DNA from: GCA-020344555 sp964405925
Lineage (GTDB): Bacteria > Planctomycetota > Phycisphaerae > UBA1845
DNA: 12,082 bases
NCBI GenBank assembly: GCA_964405925.1
Contig: CAYOQG010000177.1
Location: forward strand, 1 to 12,082
Direction of reading: 5' to 3'
In this document: in pieces, positions 1 to 7,332 of the stretch
How the letters are laid out: each line of letters opens with the position of its first letter
Numbering within the stretch: the stretch's first letter is position 1
The notes under the pieces: model-generated
The model's input: only the letters and a program-made list of their open reading frames with translations
Databases searched by the model: none
Told to the model about the DNA's origin: nothing
Made by a program: the position numbers and the translations under genes

Positions 1-242
1 GGTTGATACTGAAACAAGGCCTGGCCGTTACCGTCCTGGGGCTCGGCATCGGAGTTGCCGTTTCGTTGGCGGCGGCGCGTACACTGTCTTCCCAACTCTA
101 TGAGATCGGTACGATGGATCCGATTACGCTTGTAGTCGTTCCCCTTTTGTTGGCGATCGTCGCGCTGACGGCGTGCTATATTCCTGCGAGACGGGCGACG
201 AGAGTCGATCCGATGGTGGCCCTGAGATGCGAATGGGAGTGA
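1..242 (+). CDS. ABC-type permease, FtsX/MacB family, C-terminal end only (5' truncated by window)
   Basis: The frame is open from the first base and stops at TGA 240-242, so only the last 79 residues are present. They contain two hydrophobic helices (about residues 6-28 and 40-61) followed by a basic tail with YIPARRATRVDPMVALRCE, the typical end of the last FtsX domain of MacB-like and duplicated (ADOP) permeases. The same ending, ARRATKVDPMVALRCE, closes the complete permease at 1588-3987, so the two are tandem paralogues. Proteins of this family are inner-membrane components that couple cytoplasmic ATP hydrolysis to extrusion of substrates through a periplasmic adaptor and TolC. The substrate cannot be told. 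Four bases after the stop comes the ATG of a permease remnant. Confidence 0.9.
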   Translation, partial: LILKQGLAVTVLGLGIGVAVSLAAARTLSSQLYEIGTMDPITLVVVPLLLAIVALTACYIPARRATRVDPMVALRCEWE

Positions 243-246
243 TGAG

Positions 247-423
247 ATGAGGGTACTGTTTCAAGACCTGCGCTACGCGGCTCGCATGTTGGCCAAGAAC
301 CCGGGGGCGACGGTGATCGCCCTGATCACCCTGGCCCTCGCGGTGGGAACGGTGGTGTTCGCGCGCCGTGGAGCGGGTCACTCATTGAGTCGCAGCGGTG
401 GTGGCTGCAAGGTACTCCTGTAG
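247..423 (+). pseudogene. Truncated N-terminus of an FtsX/MacB-type permease
   Basis: An ATG at 247, 7 bases after GGGAG (235-239) and 4 bases after the preceding stop, opens a 58-codon frame ending at TAG 421-423. Residues 1-38 align without gaps at the start to the complete permease at 1588: both have a QD pair at residues 6-7, an Arg two residues on, and RMLAKNPG, followed by the first membrane helix with TLALAVG. After VVF (about residue 38), where the family continues with SVV.GVLLRP, the sequence becomes ARRGAGHSLSRSGGG and stops. A full protein is about 800 residues, so this is a 5' gene fragment left by deletion or recombination between tandem permease copies. The promoter-proximal signals look intact, so a short one-helix peptide might still be made. 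Its 3' end lies in a hairpin (402-426). Confidence 0.75.
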
Positions 424-426
424 CCA
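402..426 (+). repeat. Stem-loop at the end of the permease remnant
   Basis: TGGCTGCAAGG (402-412) pairs with CCTGTAGCCA (417-426) across the loop TACT, giving about ten pairs with one bulged A and one G-U pair. No T-run follows, so it is not a classical terminator. It covers the stop codon of the remnant and could slow or protect transcripts between the upstream permease and the SUMF1-fold gene. The function is unknown. Confidence 0.35.
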
Positions 427-490
427 GCCCCGGGGTCTGAAACGCTTGTTCCGTGAGGGCGGTGGCTACAGGGGGTTAAGGAGAAAATGA

Positions 491-1585
491 ATGTTATTAC
501 GACGACCCCTAACGCTTGGAGTCTCCATCCTAGCCATTGGCGTCACCGCGCGGGCAGATGTGATCATCGACACCGTGACCATTGGCAATCCTGGAAACAT
601 GGGAGAGCTTTCCGGACAAGGGGTGGGTGGATACGGGCCGGATCGCATCTGTGGCGCAGTGGAATACGCTTACAGAATCGGCAAGTTTGAGGTGACCGCG
701 GGTCAATACACGGAGTTTCTAAACGCCGTGGCAGTGACGGATACGTACGGGTTGTACAACACGGATATGCTGTCGCGGGACGTCGGCTGCAAAATTCGGC
801 GGACAGGCACCCCAGGCAGTTACGTGTATCTCGTGGACGCCGACGAGGACGGTGAGGAAGACGTGGACTGGATCGACCGTCCGGTGAATTTCGTCTCCTG
901 GGGTGACGTTGCACGGTTTGCCAACTGGATGCACAACGGGCAGCCTACGGGCGCCCAGGACCTCGGCAGTACCGAAGACGGGTCTTACTTCCTCAACGGT
1001 GCGACAACGAATGAGCAACTCTTGGCTGTTGTGCGTGAGCCACACGCAACGTGGGTGATCCCGTCCGAGGACGAGTGGTATAAGGCGGCGTACCACAAGA
1101 ATGACGGCGCCACGGGTGACTACTGGGACTACCCGACCGGGACGGACACGGTCCCGAACAACGGGAATCCGGAAGGCGATACCGGTAACTCGGCGAACTA
1201 CGACGACGGCAACGACCGTACAATTGGGCCGCCTTACCACCGCACGGAGATCGGGTTCTTTGGATTATCGGCTGGCCCCTACGGCACGTTCGACCAGGGC
1301 GGCAATGTATGGGAATGGAATGAGGAAGTTCTTTACGGATCATCTCGCGGTAATCGTGGCGGGTCGTTCAGCTCCTATATCATAGGCCTGTACGCCGGAG
1401 GACGCTTCAATTTCGAACCGACCTTCGAGTACTACGGCCTCGGGTTTCGTCTTGCCGACGTCTCTGAACCGGAGCCTGTCCCGGCCGCCTCCGTGTGGGG
1501 GATCATTGTCATGTCGCTATTGTTGATGACCGTGGGGACATTGATGGTAAGCCGTGCGGCGCGCGCGCGTCCCCTGGGAGCCTGA
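491..1585 (+). CDS. Exported SUMF1/FGE-fold protein with IPTL/PEP-CTERM-like sorting helix
   Basis: 364 residues. The ATG at 491 is 7 bases after AAGGAG (478-483); the out-of-frame ATG at 487 is too close. A signal peptide ends at ARA|D (residue 22). The body shows the formylglycine-generating-enzyme fold: FEVTAGQYTEFLNAV (66-80), PVNFVSWGDVARFANWM (131-147), WVIPSEDEWYKAAYH (188-202), GGNVWEW (270-276), RGG (289-291) and LGFRLA (317-322). The two active-site cysteines that true FGE carries just after the RGGS motif are missing; the stretch reads SFSSYIIGLYAGG, and the only cysteines are C54 and C100. It is therefore probably a binding or structural protein, not a sulfatase activator. The C-terminus has VPAASVWG (330-337), one hydrophobic helix and an Arg-rich tail, resembling IPTL/PEP-CTERM sorting signals. 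Its TGA overlaps the first of two ATGs of the next gene, so the two are probably coupled. Confidence 0.88.
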   Translation: MLLRRPLTLGVSILAIGVTARADVIIDTVTIGNPGNMGELSGQGVGGYGPDRICGAVEYAYRIGKFEVTAGQYTEFLNAVAVTDTYGLYNTDMLSRDVGCKIRRTGTPGSYVYLVDADEDGEEDVDWIDRPVNFVSWGDVARFANWMHNGQPTGAQDLGSTEDGSYFLNGATTNEQLLAVVREPHATWVIPSEDEWYKAAYHKNDGATGDYWDYPTGTDTVPNNGNPEGDTGNSANYDDGNDRTIGPPYHRTEIGFFGLSAGPYGTFDQGGNVWEWNEEVLYGSSRGNRGGSFSSYIIGLYAGGRFNFEPTFEYYGLGFRLADVSEPEPVPAASVWGIIVMSLLLMTVGTLMVSRAARARPLGA

Positions 1586-1587
1586 TG

Positions 1588-3987
1588 ATGGGTGCCATAG
1601 TACAAGACATTCGTTTTTCCTATCGCATGCTGGCTAAGAACCCCGGCTTTGCGGCGATCGCGATTCTTACGCTTGGCCTAGGCATAGGTGCGACCACAGC
1701 GGTGTTCAGCGTGGTCGATGGGGTGTTGTTGCGCCCTATTCCATATGAGGATCCACACGGGACCGTCTGGATCTACCGGACCTGTAAGCCGCTGGCGATT
1801 CACCAGAAGAATACGTCGATCGCAACCTACTGGGATTGGAAGGACCGTAACACGGTCTTCGATGACATTGCGCTGATGCGCGGATTTGGTGCCAACATCA
1901 TGACCGACGGCGGCGCCGAACGGGTCGATGCCGCCGCGGTGACCGACGAATTCTTCTCGGTTCTGGGGGTAGAACCGTTCCTGGGGACGGTTTTAGCACC
2001 TAACGGATCCGCACCTGAACTCAATTCGGCGGTCATCAGCTATGGGCTCTGGAGTCGATGCTATGGCGGAAGGCCGGATGTACTGGGGGAAGACATAGTC
2101 CTGGACGGGAACAGCCACACTGTCATAGGTGTGATGCCACGAGGCTTTTCTCTCCCGCGTAATAACGATGTGTGGACGCCACTTGCCGTCGAACGTGCGA
2201 AGGATAGGCGCCTGGCGAACAACTATTTCGCCATTGCCCGCCTAAGTTCTGGAGTAACCCTGGAGCAGGCTCAGGCGAACATGCGCGCCGTATCCAGAGC
2301 TATCGCCCGGGATTATCCGTCCGTATCAGCCTGGAGCACCGATCTGATCACGCTCCAGGAGGAGGCGGTGGGTAGCATGCGCACACCGCTGCTTGTACTG
2401 CTGGGGGCGGTAGGACTTGTCCTGTTGATCGCCTGTGCCAACGTCGCAAGTCTTTTGTTGGCTCGCGCAAGTGCCAGGTACAGAGAGGTTGCCATTCGCG
2501 CGACACCGGGGGCCCGGCGCTGGAGGCTCATCCGACAGTTGCTTTGCGAGAGCCTCGTCCTATCGATTTTGGGAGGAAGCATTGGAGTCATGCTCGCCTA
2601 TTGGGGAACCGACTTGCTCTTGGCCACGAGTCCGAGGAACCTGCCCCGTCTCGACGATGTTTCTGTCAATGGCCGGGTACTTGGGTTTACACTCCTGCTG
2701 TTGCCCTGCATTGCGGTGGTGTTCGGTCTGGTTCCCGCGCTGTGGACATCAAAATTCGAGCTGAGCGGGACGCTCAAAGAGGGAGGGCACACTGCTCTGA
2801 CGCGAGATAAGGGGCGAATTCGCGCCGCCCTGGTCGTCTCTGAGATCGCGTTGTCTCTTATGCTGCTCGTCGGCGCCTCCCTGTTGATTAGAAGCCTCCG
2901 CCAACTGCAAGCGGTTGATCCCGGTATGGAGGTTGAGCACATTTTGACCATGCGCGTCGCCGTTTCCTCGGTCGATTATCCGGAGGGCCACCATGTCAGA
3001 GAGTTCTTCCGAGCACTGTCGGACCGTGTCGAATCCCTTCCGGAGGTGTCGTCAGTGGCGTTTACTTCGGCCCTTCCCATCAGCGAGAGGACGTCTAACA
3101 TGGGCGTTGTGATAGGGGGTGATCCGCTTGCGCCGGGCAGCGGCGACTTCGGCGTCGCCGAGTTCCAGTGGGTCAGCAACAACTACCATAGTGTGGTCGG
3201 CCAGCGGCTCGAGGAGGGTCGGCTGTTCAATGAGGGTGACTGCACGGAATCACCGCGCGTTGTGATCGTCAACAGGGCGATGGCCCGGAAGTTCTGGGGC
3301 AATGAGAGTCCCGTCGGTAAAAGTCTGCGTTACTGGGGCACCCGCAGCGCCCGGGTCGTCGGTGTTGTCTCCAACGTTAAACGTTTTGGCTTGAATGTAG
3401 CCGCTCCTCCTGAGTGCTACCTGCCCATCTCATGGTCTCCAGAATACCCTACCGCGTCCATGGTAGTACGAAGCGCAATAAATCCTTCACTTATCGCCGA
3501 CGTTGTACGTCACGAGATCCAAGAACTCGATCGCACGGCTGCGGTCTTTCGTGTGCAAACAATGTCAACGATCGTATTCGAATCGGTGGCCAGGACACGT
3601 TTCACCACTTTGCTCTTGTCATTGTTTGCGGGAACGGCGGCGCTCCTCGCGGGCGTGGGGATCTATGGTCTCATTTCTCATCATGTGGGTCAGAGGACCC
3701 GCGAGATCGGCCTTCGCATCGCTGTCGGCGCTACGGCGCGCCAGATTCTGCTGCTGGTCCTGCGGCAAGGATCGACGCTGATCCTGATGGGCGTTATCCT
3801 GGGTCTGGGCGGGGCTTGGGCGTTATCCAGGCTCATGGAAAGCCTCCTCTTCGGTGTGAGCGCTACAGACGCGGCGACGTTCGTGGCTGTGCCCGGTCTC
3901 TCTGCGATAGTTGCGTTTCTCGCCTGTTACATCCCCGCTCGCCGGGCGACGAAGGTCGATCCGATGGTGGCATTGAGGTGCGAATAG
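1588..3987 (+). CDS. Duplicated MacB/FtsX-type ABC permease (ADOP-like)
   Basis: About 799 residues, the usual length of duplicated orphan permeases. GGGAG (1576-1580) is 7 bases before ATG 1588, and the remnant at 247 aligns to this Met; ATG 1585, overlapping the previous stop as TGATG, is the alternative. Order: first helix (about 20-44, LGLGIGATTAVFSVV, then LLRPIPY), a large periplasmic MacB core (about 50-260), a first FtsX domain (about 264-390, with LLIACANVASLLLARAS), a further helix at about 410-435, a second periplasmic core, and a terminal FtsX domain (about 670-790, ending IPARRATKVDPMVALRCE). The usual AxxLGA.R.R coupling segment after the first FtsX helix reads AIRATPGARRWRLIRQLL, whereas the second copy has the standard GLRIAVGATARQIL. 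There is no ATP-binding domain, so it needs a separate ATPase. The TolC-like gene starts 2 bases downstream, which suggests a tripartite export system. Confidence 0.92.
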   Translation: MGAIVQDIRFSYRMLAKNPGFAAIAILTLGLGIGATTAVFSVVDGVLLRPIPYEDPHGTVWIYRTCKPLAIHQKNTSIATYWDWKDRNTVFDDIALMRGFGANIMTDGGAERVDAAAVTDEFFSVLGVEPFLGTVLAPNGSAPELNSAVISYGLWSRCYGGRPDVLGEDIVLDGNSHTVIGVMPRGFSLPRNNDVWTPLAVERAKDRRLANNYFAIARLSSGVTLEQAQANMRAVSRAIARDYPSVSAWSTDLITLQEEAVGSMRTPLLVLLGAVGLVLLIACANVASLLLARASARYREVAIRATPGARRWRLIRQLLCESLVLSILGGSIGVMLAYWGTDLLLATSPRNLPRLDDVSVNGRVLGFTLLLLPCIAVVFGLVPALWTSKFELSGTLKEGGHTALTRDKGRIRAALVVSEIALSLMLLVGASLLIRSLRQLQAVDPGMEVEHILTMRVAVSSVDYPEGHHVREFFRALSDRVESLPEVSSVAFTSALPISERTSNMGVVIGGDPLAPGSGDFGVAEFQWVSNNYHSVVGQRLEEGRLFNEGDCTESPRVVIVNRAMARKFWGNESPVGKSLRYWGTRSARVVGVVSNVKRFGLNVAAPPECYLPISWSPEYPTASMVVRSAINPSLIADVVRHEIQELDRTAAVFRVQTMSTIVFESVARTRFTTLLLSLFAGTAALLAGVGIYGLISHHVGQRTREIGLRIAVGATARQILLLVLRQGSTLILMGVILGLGGAWALSRLMESLLFGVSATDAATFVAVPGLSAIVAFLACYIPARRATKVDPMVALRCE

Positions 3988-3989
3988 AC

Positions 3990-5711
3990 ATGGACATGGC
4001 TTCACTTCGAGATGGTCGGCTGCAAACAAGTCTCGTTGTTCATGCGCGGGCTGCGAAGGTGTATGAGATACTGGGATGCGCCTTCATCCTGCTGGTCACC
4101 TCCTGTACCAGTCTTCTCACCCGGGATGACTATACCCACTATCGGTCGCCACCGGAGGGCCTGCGTGAGATCCAGGCAGTCCGACTTGAGGCTCTCTCAC
4201 AATCGGCACCTGTGTCTGTTGAGGACGCCGCCGGTTCGCCTGGCAAGGCTGTCGCTGTTGAACAACCATCAGACTCGGTGGAGCTGAGAATCGCCGACGT
4301 TCGTGCCGCCGCCCTGACAAACAACCTCGATCTGAAAGTGGCGTTCGTGGATCCCTCCATCCTACAGGAGACGGTAGGCGAGGAGGAAGCTGCGTTCGAG
4401 CCGCTGTTGTTCGGATCAGTCCGGCAAGACCAGATCGATTGGCCCTCCACGATCGTCGATCAACCGGCGATCCAGTCGACAGCAACGTCATTCGATGCCG
4501 GGGTCGAAATCCCCCTGCGCACCGGCGGAACGGTCACTGTAACCCTTCCTTTTAGCAAGACGGACGATCAAACTCGTATCGAGTCGTCATACGGTGACCT
4601 GCAATGGCTGAACCCGACATATGAGTCGGCGCTCAAGTTCTCGATCAGTCAACCCTTGTTGCGGAACGCGGGGATTCGCACGAACACACATGCCATCCGC
4701 GTGGCAAAGTATAATCGGGACATCGCGGATGCCCGGACCAAATTGGAGGCCATTCGCATCCTCTCCGATGTCGATCGGGCGTATTGGCTGCTCTACGCCG
4801 CACGAGGCGAGCTGCGGATCCGGCAGGAACAGTACGACCTGGCCCACCAGCAACTCGAACAGGCGAAACGTCGCGTCGAGGCCGGTGACGCACCCGAGAT
4901 CGAAATCATGCGTGCCGAGTCCGGTGTGGCCGAGCGGCTCGAGGCGATCATCATCGCCGATACCCAAGTTTGCCGCCAAGAGCGCGAACTCAAGCGGATC
5001 ATGAACCAGGACGATCTGCCGATGCACTCGTCGACGGCCCTCGTCCCGACGACCGAGCCAAACCCATTGGGGTTGGACCTCGATGCCGAAGCGATGGCAG
5101 AACGGGCTGTCGCAAACCGCATGGAAATGCTCGAGCTGGAGCTGCAGTTAGCGATCGATGCCAGCACCGTCGACTTTCAGCGCAACGGCACGCTGCCACT
5201 GTGCGTGCTCGACTACACCTATACCGTCAACGGCTTGGCGGGCAGCTTCCATGACGCCTTCCGCGACATAGGCGATGCTTCCTATACGGATTACTCGGTC
5301 GGATTGACAGCCGAGATCCCGCTCGGCAACCAGGCAGCCAAGTCGCGATTGCGCCGGGCCGTGCTCGAGCGTATCCAGCATCTTGCCACGCGTGATCAGC
5401 GCCACCTCGCCATCCGCCAGGAAGTCTACGACGCTCTCGACGAGCTCGCCCAGAGCTGGCAGCGCATCTTGGCTGCCAGGCAAGAGGTTATCCTCGCGGG
5501 TCGCACCTACGAGGCGGAGAAGCGACAGTTTGAGGTCGGCCTGCGAACCAGCACCGAGGTACTCGAAGCCGCCGCCCGGCTCGCCGGCGCCCAATCGCGC
5601 GAGATCCGTGCACTAGCGGCTTACGAGATCGCCCAGATCGATATCGCCTTCGCCAGCGGGACGCTATTGGGCCAAGACCGCGTCATCTGGCAACCCGTGG
5701 AGATTGATTGA
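3990..5711 (+). CDS. TolC-like outer-membrane efflux protein (lipoprotein)
   Basis: 573 residues from ATG 3990, which lies 2 bases after the permease stop and 8 bases after GAGGTG; ATG 3996 is also possible. The frame is open far upstream, but that part overlaps the permease and is an artefact. The N-terminus has a hydrophobic stretch ending LLVTSC, with C39 as likely lipidation site. Two outer-membrane-efflux repeats follow: the first starts near residue 97 (ADVRAAALTNNLDL) and contains QPLLRNAGI at about 220, a phrase typical of the family; long helical segments rich in Glu, Arg and Gln follow, and the second repeat covers roughly 370-560 (GLTAEIPLGNQAAKSRLRRA; VGLRTSTEVLEAAARLA). The protein should form the trimeric outer-membrane duct for the coupled permease. 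The 22 or so residues before the hydrophobic segment are long for a lipoprotein signal, so the true start could be internal. Confidence 0.9.
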   Translation: MDMASLRDGRLQTSLVVHARAAKVYEILGCAFILLVTSCTSLLTRDDYTHYRSPPEGLREIQAVRLEALSQSAPVSVEDAAGSPGKAVAVEQPSDSVELRIADVRAAALTNNLDLKVAFVDPSILQETVGEEEAAFEPLLFGSVRQDQIDWPSTIVDQPAIQSTATSFDAGVEIPLRTGGTVTVTLPFSKTDDQTRIESSYGDLQWLNPTYESALKFSISQPLLRNAGIRTNTHAIRVAKYNRDIADARTKLEAIRILSDVDRAYWLLYAARGELRIRQEQYDLAHQQLEQAKRRVEAGDAPEIEIMRAESGVAERLEAIIIADTQVCRQERELKRIMNQDDLPMHSSTALVPTTEPNPLGLDLDAEAMAERAVANRMEMLELELQLAIDASTVDFQRNGTLPLCVLDYTYTVNGLAGSFHDAFRDIGDASYTDYSVGLTAEIPLGNQAAKSRLRRAVLERIQHLATRDQRHLAIRQEVYDALDELAQSWQRILAARQEVILAGRTYEAEKRQFEVGLRTSTEVLEAAARLAGAQSREIRALAAYEIAQIDIAFASGTLLGQDRVIWQPVEID

Positions 5712-5766
5712 AGGCCTTAACGATTCGCGGCGACTTCGGTACCCTCACCCAAGCACCGACAAGAAC

Positions 5767-5786
5767 GGTGCGTCGAAGGGCACACC
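5767..5786 (+). repeat. GGTGCGTC palindromic repeat, copy 1
   Basis: GGTGCGTC (5767-5774), spacer GAA, then GGGCACACC (5778-5786). It is an imperfect palindrome; ACGGTG and CACCGT at its edges pair perfectly. It matches the copies at 5819, 5975 (inverted) and 7290. Confidence 0.55.
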
Positions 5787-5794
5787 GTACGGAC

Positions 5795-5814
5795 TTCGCC
5801 CAGGCACGGGCGAA
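5795..5814. repeat. Perfect 7-bp inverted repeat
   Basis: TTCGCCC (5795-5801), loop AGGCAC, GGGCGAA (5808-5814). It lies between copies 1 and 2 of the GGTGCGTC repeat. On the + strand it is followed by A residues, not T residues, so it is not a terminator in that direction. Its role is unknown. Confidence 0.5.
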
Positions 5815-5818
5815 AAAT

Positions 5819-5838
5819 GGTGCGTCGTCGGACACGCC
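5819..5838 (+). repeat. GGTGCGTC palindromic repeat, copy 2
   Basis: GGTGCGTC (5819-5826), spacer GTC, then GGACACGCC (5830-5838), followed by CTACGC. Same length and layout as copy 1, with the right arm partly decayed. Confidence 0.55.
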
Positions 5839-5974
5839 CTACGCCAGATGCGATTCTACACTTCCTTACACGCTGTTGCGGAACCGACCAAACCGACAAT
5901 CATCTAAACCGGAGGAAACCGGACGGTGTGGACCCAGGGGCGCGTGAAGGCAACCCGGAATTGTACGAACGCAG

Positions 5975-5993
5975 GGTCCGTCCGGGACGCACC
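5975..5993 (-). repeat. GGTGCGTC palindromic repeat, copy 3 (inverted)
   Basis: Read on the minus strand it is GGTGCGTCCCGGACGGACC. The left arm is identical to the other copies and the right arm differs by one or two bases. It lies about 65 bases before the serpin start. Confidence 0.5.
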
Positions 5994-6056
5994 GCGATGA
6001 TTTGTTCTCGGCTTCCTGGCGTTGAAGCTTCTAGGTACCTGGAGGATGACAATCAA

Positions 6057-7283
6057 ATGAGATCAAAACACCGGCAACTCATTGGCTTGCTGCTGCTTGG
6101 AGTAACTTGTTGTGGCTCGACGTGGACTTGGCCGGGTGTCGTGCTCGCAAGGGGCAGCGATGCTGACCCACAAACCGTTATCCAGGGCAACACCGACTTT
6201 GCCTTCGATCTCTACGCCAGGCTGCGTAGGGAGGAAGGTAATCTGTTTCTGTCGCCGTATAGCATCTCGACCGCTCTGGCTATGACCTACGCCGGCGCCC
6301 GGGGCGAGACGGAGAGGCAGATGGCTGACGTCCTTCGCTTCTCTTTGCTGCAAGAGCGGCTGCACCCGGCTTTTGCAGCTCTGCTTCTGTCGGACAAAGC
6401 CACCAAGGATGAGTCGAACTATCAGCTCCATGTAGCCAACGCCCTGTGGGGACAAACCGATTACGGGTTCCTCGAAGCATTCCTGACACTGACGAGGAAA
6501 CACTACGGTGCGGGACTTCGCGAGGTCGACTTCGCCCGAGCCACCGAGCAAGCTAGGCAAACCATCAACGACTGGGTGGAGGCTCAAACGGAGCGGAAGA
6601 TCAAGGAGCTGCTCCAACGGGGAGATATCGATTCCGCTACGGCGCTGGTGTTGACCAACGCCATCTACTTCAAGGGAGACTGGGCGCAGCAATTCGACAA
6701 AGAGCGGACGCAGGACGCTCCATTTCGCATCAACGCAAAGGAAACGGTCACCTTGCCGATGATGTATCAATCAGGCACGTTCGGGTTTGCCGCCTTAGAC
6801 GACCTCAGCATCCTCGAATTGCCCTACAACCGCGATACATTATCCATGGTCGTACTGCTGCCGAACGCGGTGGACGGGTTGGAAGGGGTCGAGACCTCGC
6901 TGAACAGGGAGAATCTTGACCGGTGGCTTGGACTCCTTCGCGAGCAAACCGTGCGGGTGAGTCTTCCTCGTTTCGCAATCGGTGCACGGTTCGATCTGGG
7001 GCGGACGCTTGCAGCGATGGGGATGACCGACGCGTTCTGCTCCAAGGCGGATTTTTCAGGGATGACGGGCCGACGAGACCTGTTCATCTCCAAGGTCATT
7101 CACCAAGCTGAGGTCGAGGTGAACGAAGAGGGCACGGAGGCTGCGGCAGCCACAGCCGTGGTCATGAAGAAAAGCGCGGTCTCCACCACTTTCGTCGCCG
7201 ATCACCCGTTTCTCTTTCTGATCCGAAACAAACAGACCGGCACCATCCTATTCATGGGTCGAGTCGTGAATCCGAGGGAGTAG
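6057..7283 (+). CDS. Exported serpin (serine protease inhibitor family)
   Basis: 408 residues from ATG 6057, preceded by GGAGG (6041-6045). Residues 1-31 form a signal sequence (basic start, LIGLLLLGV core, cleavage probably after VVLA); two cysteines at 18-19 leave a lipoprotein possible. Serpin landmarks: NLFLSPYSISTALAMTYAGA (62-81), LTNAIYFKGDW (199-209), MMYQSG (235-240), LELPY (253-257), a hinge EEGTEAAAATA (357-367) and DHPFLFLIR (382-390). The small-residue hinge fits an inhibitory serpin whose loop inserts into the sheet after cleavage. Counting from the hinge Gly as P15 and to the HPF motif, the scissile bond falls at S373-A374, just after K371-K372; a one-residue shift would put Lys at P1 and trypsin-like proteases as targets. 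Serpins form covalent complexes with target proteases, so an exported one probably guards the envelope. The open frame before 6057 lacks coding signs. Confidence 0.93.
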   Translation: MRSKHRQLIGLLLLGVTCCGSTWTWPGVVLARGSDADPQTVIQGNTDFAFDLYARLRREEGNLFLSPYSISTALAMTYAGARGETERQMADVLRFSLLQERLHPAFAALLLSDKATKDESNYQLHVANALWGQTDYGFLEAFLTLTRKHYGAGLREVDFARATEQARQTINDWVEAQTERKIKELLQRGDIDSATALVLTNAIYFKGDWAQQFDKERTQDAPFRINAKETVTLPMMYQSGTFGFAALDDLSILELPYNRDTLSMVVLLPNAVDGLEGVETSLNRENLDRWLGLLREQTVRVSLPRFAIGARFDLGRTLAAMGMTDAFCSKADFSGMTGRRDLFISKVIHQAEVEVNEEGTEAAAATAVVMKKSAVSTTFVADHPFLFLIRNKQTGTILFMGRVVNPRE

Positions 7284-7289
7284 ACAGAT

Positions 7290-7309
7290 GGTGCGTCGGG
7301 GGACGCACT
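7290..7309 (+). repeat. GGTGCGTC palindromic repeat, copy 4
   Basis: GTGCGTC (7291-7297), loop GGGG, GACGCAC (7302-7308): a perfect 7-bp stem, extended by a G-T pair. It is the best preserved copy. It sits between the serpin stop and the methyltransferase-fold gene and has no T-run behind it, so it may affect mRNA stability or processing between the two genes but does not look like a terminator. Confidence 0.6.
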
Positions 7310-7332
7310 CGACTGAGTTGATTGGAGGCACG

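Larger units (their letters stand above)
5712..6056. other. Non-coding gap rich in small inverted repeats
   Basis: 345 bases between the efflux gene and the serpin. Several overlapping hairpins can form: GCACCG (5753-5758) with CGGTGC (5766-5771), ACGGTG (5765-5770) with CACCGT (5783-5788), and TTCGCCC/GGGCGAA (5795-5814). Three copies of the GGTGCGTC palindromic repeat are listed separately. There is no T-run after any hairpin, and no convincing promoter. A GGAGG at 5911-5915 precedes a 24-codon GTG frame (5926-6000), too short and without recognisable content to call a gene. The open frame of the serpin extends upstream through part of this gap but shows no protein-like signal. Confidence 0.6.

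Noticed and set aside
719..1240. Minus-strand open frame of 173 codons
   Set aside because: It is antisense to the SUMF1-fold gene and consists mostly of Val/Arg runs from the complementary strand.
491..1585. Active formylglycine-generating enzyme
   Set aside because: The two catalytic cysteines after the RGGS motif are absent and no sulfatase gene is nearby.
3414..3989. Open frame continuous with and upstream of the TolC-like gene
   Set aside because: It lies wholly inside the permease gene in another frame, has Arg/Ser/Gly-rich composition and no motif; the TolC-like protein clearly begins near 3990 with its export signal.
5926..6000. 24-codon GTG frame after GGAGG, possible leader peptide
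   Set aside because: It is too short to judge, shows no attenuator-like features, and one palindromic repeat covers its end.
5817..6056. N-terminal extension of the serpin by 80 codons
   Set aside because: The extension runs through repeats and has no ribosome site; the start at 6057 gives a signal peptide and normal serpin length.
6063..6770. Minus-strand open frame of 235 codons
   Set aside because: It is the antisense of the serpin, whose motifs are unmistakable.
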